Assembly: GCF_039525035.1 (NCBI RefSeq)
Contig: NZ_BAAAHE010000020.1
Span: forward strand, 14,841-78,840
Direction of reading: 5' to 3'
Length of the DNA stretch: 64,000 nucleotides
DNA from: Sporichthya brevicatena
Lineage (GTDB): Bacteria > Actinomycetota > Actinomycetes > Sporichthyales > Sporichthyaceae
In this document: positions 62,016 through 64,000 of the stretch, in pieces
How the letters are laid out: each line of letters opens with the position of its first letter
Numbering within the stretch: position 1 is the first letter of the stretch
Translations under genes and position numbers: made by a program
Notes under the pieces: model-generated
Told to the model about the DNA's origin: nothing
Seen by the model: only the letters and a program-made list of their open reading frames with translations
Databases searched by the model: none

Positions 62016-62660
62016 ATGAGCAAGCACATCCTGCGCGGCGCCGCGTTCTTCGGCGCCGCCGCCGTCCTCGGGGTCGCAGGCATGCAGGTCGCCACCGCGG
62101 CACCCTCCGTTCATGCCGGCGCAGCGAACCAGACCGGCTCCAGCTTCAGTCAGCTCCAGTCCGGCGAGAATGTCGCCGCCCACGGCAAGCGGGGCCCCCG
62201 TGGTCCTCGCGGCTTCACCGGTCCGCGGGGACCGGCTGGTCCGCGTGGCCCGCAGGGTGTTCCTGGGACGCCGGGTGCGCCGGGATCGCCTGGCGCGCTC
62301 ATCGTCGACGTCTTCTTCCAGGGCGACGTCCAGAGCGGCACGCAACTCATGCCGTCGGGCTACGTGTTCAGTGACGGCGCCAATCCCGGGTATGACTTCC
62401 CCGGCTTCACGATCGCACCGCGTGCGTTGACGATCTCCAACTTCACCTACTGGGAGACGAACAACGCCGCTCCCGCCGCAACCAAGATCGGTCTCGGAGT
62501 GGACGACGGCACGCCGGAAGTTTTCCCGTGCATCTCGACGACCGTTGGAGGGAGCTGCACGATCTCCGCGGTGGAGATCCCGGCCGGTGCGCGTTACTAC
62601 CTCGTGGCGCTCGGGCCCTCCATCGAGACAGGCGACGTGGTCACGTACACCATCTCGTAA
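62016..62660 (+). CDS. Secreted collagen-like protein 1
   Basis: A 214-residue exported protein: signal peptide ([16 protein letters not shown]), a short linker, about 12 Gly-X-Y triplets ([19 protein letters not shown] onward) that can form a short collagen triple helix, and a C-terminal beta-rich domain with two Cys ending GDVVTYTIS. Such a head would trimerise on the triple helix. Paralogous to the gene at 63043. Function unknown; surface adhesion is a common guess for bacterial collagens. Confidence 0.85.
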   Translation: MSKHILRGAAFFGAAAVLGVAGMQVATAAPSVHAGAANQTGSSFSQLQSGENVAAHGKRGPRGPRGFTGPRGPAGPRGPQGVPGTPGAPGSPGALIVDVFFQGDVQSGTQLMPSGYVFSDGANPGYDFPGFTIAPRALTISNFTYWETNNAAPAATKIGLGVDDGTPEVFPCISTTVGGSCTISAVEIPAGARYYLVALGPSIETGDVVTYTIS

Positions 62661-63042
62661 TCGATTTGTCGGCTAGGCAGAAGATTCGTGACGCCGGTCG
62701 GCCCAGCGTCAGCTGGGTCGACCGGCTCCGCGAATACTGAGTGCTGCTTACTTCCCTCGGGTGAACTGTTGATCTTGGTCCTGTTGGGGGCCGAGTCGCT
62801 GGACCGATCGCGGGGCCGAAGCGCATTGCGACGGTTGTCGGATTTGCGGACCCGAGTCGGCCGCATTCGACCGATTTGGTCGCACTGCAATCTGACCCGG
62901 AATCACTCCGAACCGCGCAGTTCGCACGGCATGAGGCGATTGCTCGCCGATGGCGAAGATCTCTAGCTTCTGGCCCGAGTGCCGGTGATCTTGACCCGAC
63001 AGAAGGTCGGGGACGGCGGTGCTGGGGAGGAAGTGAAGCTCA
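62661..63042. other. 382-bp intergenic region between the collagen-like genes
   Basis: No credible gene and no strong terminator is visible. GGGGAGGAAGTG (63022 onward) is the likely ribosome binding region of the second gene. Nothing else recognised. Confidence 0.5.
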
Positions 63043-63660
63043 GTGCGAATCAACAGTGTCCTGCGGGGGGCGACGGTCTTCGGGGCCGCGGCGGTGATCG
63101 GGGTCGCGGGGATGCAGATCGCGAACGCGTCGCCGACCGTCAACGCCGGGGCGGGTGAGACCAGCGCCAGTGAGACGGCCGCCGGCGACACGGCCGCGGC
63201 GGGCAAGCGCGGTCCGCGGGGTCCGCGCGGCTACACCGGTCCCCGGGGTCCGGTGGGTCCGGCCGGTCCGTCCCTGGTCAGTGGTCAGTTCCTGCCCGGC
63301 GCGAACCTTCCGGCGGGGCGCTACCGCGCCGAGGGTGTCGTCAACGTGTGGGGCGCGAACACGTTCTCCTACACCTCCGTCGCGCGGACGCTGCGGAACT
63401 TCGTGTACGTCGACTCGGCGCAGTCCCCCGCCGGCGTCGAGATCAACATCGCGGTCGACACGACCCCGCTCGACGGGCCGGCCTCGGGCGTCACCACCTA
63501 CAAGTGCGCGACGGAGCCGACGCTCACGGGCGACTTCAACGCGGCGGGCGCGACCTGCTCGATCGCCTCGATCAGCATCCCGGCCGGCGCGATCTGGTAC
63601 TTCCAGACCGGCGGCGCCACCGACGAGAGCGGCGACTTCTTCTCGTACACGATCTCCTAG
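63043..63660 (+). CDS. Secreted collagen-like protein 2
   Basis: A 205-residue paralogue: signal peptide (GATVFGAAAVIGVAGMQIAN), a Thr/Ala/Glu linker, about eight Gly-X-Y triplets ([19 protein letters not shown]) and a C-terminal beta-rich domain with two Cys ending GDFFSYTIS. GTG start. The heads have diverged strongly while signal peptide, triplet start and final residues are conserved, as expected if the heads bind different partners. Confidence 0.85.
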   Translation: MRINSVLRGATVFGAAAVIGVAGMQIANASPTVNAGAGETSASETAAGDTAAAGKRGPRGPRGYTGPRGPVGPAGPSLVSGQFLPGANLPAGRYRAEGVVNVWGANTFSYTSVARTLRNFVYVDSAQSPAGVEINIAVDTTPLDGPASGVTTYKCATEPTLTGDFNAAGATCSIASISIPAGAIWYFQTGGATDESGDFFSYTIS

Positions 63661-63672
63661 GCGAGAACCCTT

Positions 63673-63710
63673 CCGACCGGCTCGGCCCCACGCGGGGCCG
63701 GGCCGGTCGG
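63673..63710 (+). terminator. Hairpin after collagen-like gene 2
   Basis: CCGACCGG (63673-63680) pairs with CCGGTCGG (63703-63710), with an inner CGGCCCC/GGGGCCG stem, 12 bp after the stop codon. Confidence 0.6.
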
Positions 63711-63744
63711 CCGTTCCAGCCCAAGATCCTGAGACGATCACGAC

Positions 63745-64000
63745 GTGAGCTCGCTCGAACCTGGTCGACCGGGGAAGTCCGGCCGCCCCGCCCGCCTCGA
63801 CGTCGGGGTGATCGGGGCCGGGAAGGTGGGGGCGGTCCTCGGGGCCGCGCTGATGCAGGCCGGGCACCGGGTGGTGGCGGCCTCCGGGGTCAGCCGCAAG
63901 AGCAAGGACCGCGCGCACGACCTCCTCGACGGCGTCGCGCTCACCGACCCCTTCGACGTCGCCGGCAAGGCGGACCTGCTGCTGATCGCGGTCCCCGACG
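63745..64000 (+). CDS. DUF2520/Rossmann-fold protein, N-terminal part
   Basis: The frame runs off the window end. The visible 85 residues begin with a short basic lead and a Rossmann dinucleotide-binding motif (VGVIGAGKVGAVLGAALMQ), then VVAASGVSRKSKDRA and KADLLLIAVPD, typical of the ProC-like family with a C-terminal DUF2520. It normally sits just before panC, whose presence beyond the edge is therefore expected. Start GTG at 63745. Confidence 0.85.
   Translation, partial: MSSLEPGRPGKSGRPARLDVGVIGAGKVGAVLGAALMQAGHRVVAASGVSRKSKDRAHDLLDGVALTDPFDVAGKADLLLIAVPD

Overview
The window is very GC-rich and uses many GTG starts, 4-bp stop/start overlaps and TAGGNT-type -10 boxes, which points to an actinobacterium. 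The ppa-dacB-zincin-tilS-hpt-ftsH-folE-folP-folB-folK-DUF3180 order and the Ini-type genes suggest a filamentous lineage related to Frankiales/Sporichthyales; that placement is inference from gene content. No rRNA, tRNA or CRISPR array was seen.

Layout. (1) 0-4.4 kb, minus strand: small proteins, SRPBCC and VOC proteins, a NarK-type nitrate/nitrite transporter and inorganic pyrophosphatase. (2) 4.5-15.4 kb, plus strand: a housekeeping block for cell wall (DacB), tRNA modification (TilS), purine salvage (Hpt), FtsH and folate synthesis, interrupted by one nuclease-like gene bracketed by repeats. (3) 15.4-18.4 kb: two small toxin-antitoxin-like pairs, a coiled-coil membrane protein and an ATPase remnant. 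(4) 18.5-28.9 kb: a Wzx/Wzy-type exopolysaccharide locus with LMW-PTP, polyprenyl glycosylphosphotransferase, FkbM methyltransferase, GT2, polymerase, acetyltransferase, WecG/TagA transferase, flippase and Wzc-like kinase; its centre has visibly lower GC. (5) 29-59.4 kb: a surface/membrane island with three membrane-anchored Hsp70-like ATPases, three IniB-domain proteins (one of 1586 residues), two more long low-complexity repeat proteins, three small secreted or surface-anchored proteins, a DUF4012 protein, two dynamin-like GTPases (IniA/IniC-like) and a STAND/LuxR regulator resembling mycobacterial IniR. (6) 59.7-64 kb: two bacterial PH-domain membrane proteins, two collagen-like secreted proteins, and the start of a DUF2520 Rossmann protein that normally precedes panC.

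How it fits together. The left block and the genes from 59.7 kb onward are normally neighbours (compare M. tuberculosis Rv3610c ftsH to Rv3602c panC), so about 44 kb of accessory envelope genes appear to sit inside a conserved fol-pan neighbourhood. Within it, two Hsp70-like genes are transcribed divergently from IniB-domain genes, and the dynamin pair lies directly downstream of the duplicated small IniB genes. This suggests one envelope-stress or envelope-remodelling system in which cytoplasmic ATPases, membrane-bending GTPases and large repetitive proteins are coordinated, probably by the LuxR/STAND regulator. That is a hypothesis.

Intergenic DNA is unusually rich in palindromes: a 50-bp perfect palindrome family (three copies plus a half site), a TGCGCACTC repeat family in three pairs, and a 62-bp palindromic repeat on both sides of a second nuclease-like gene. 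In both nuclease-like genes the stop codon lies in the centre of the downstream palindrome.
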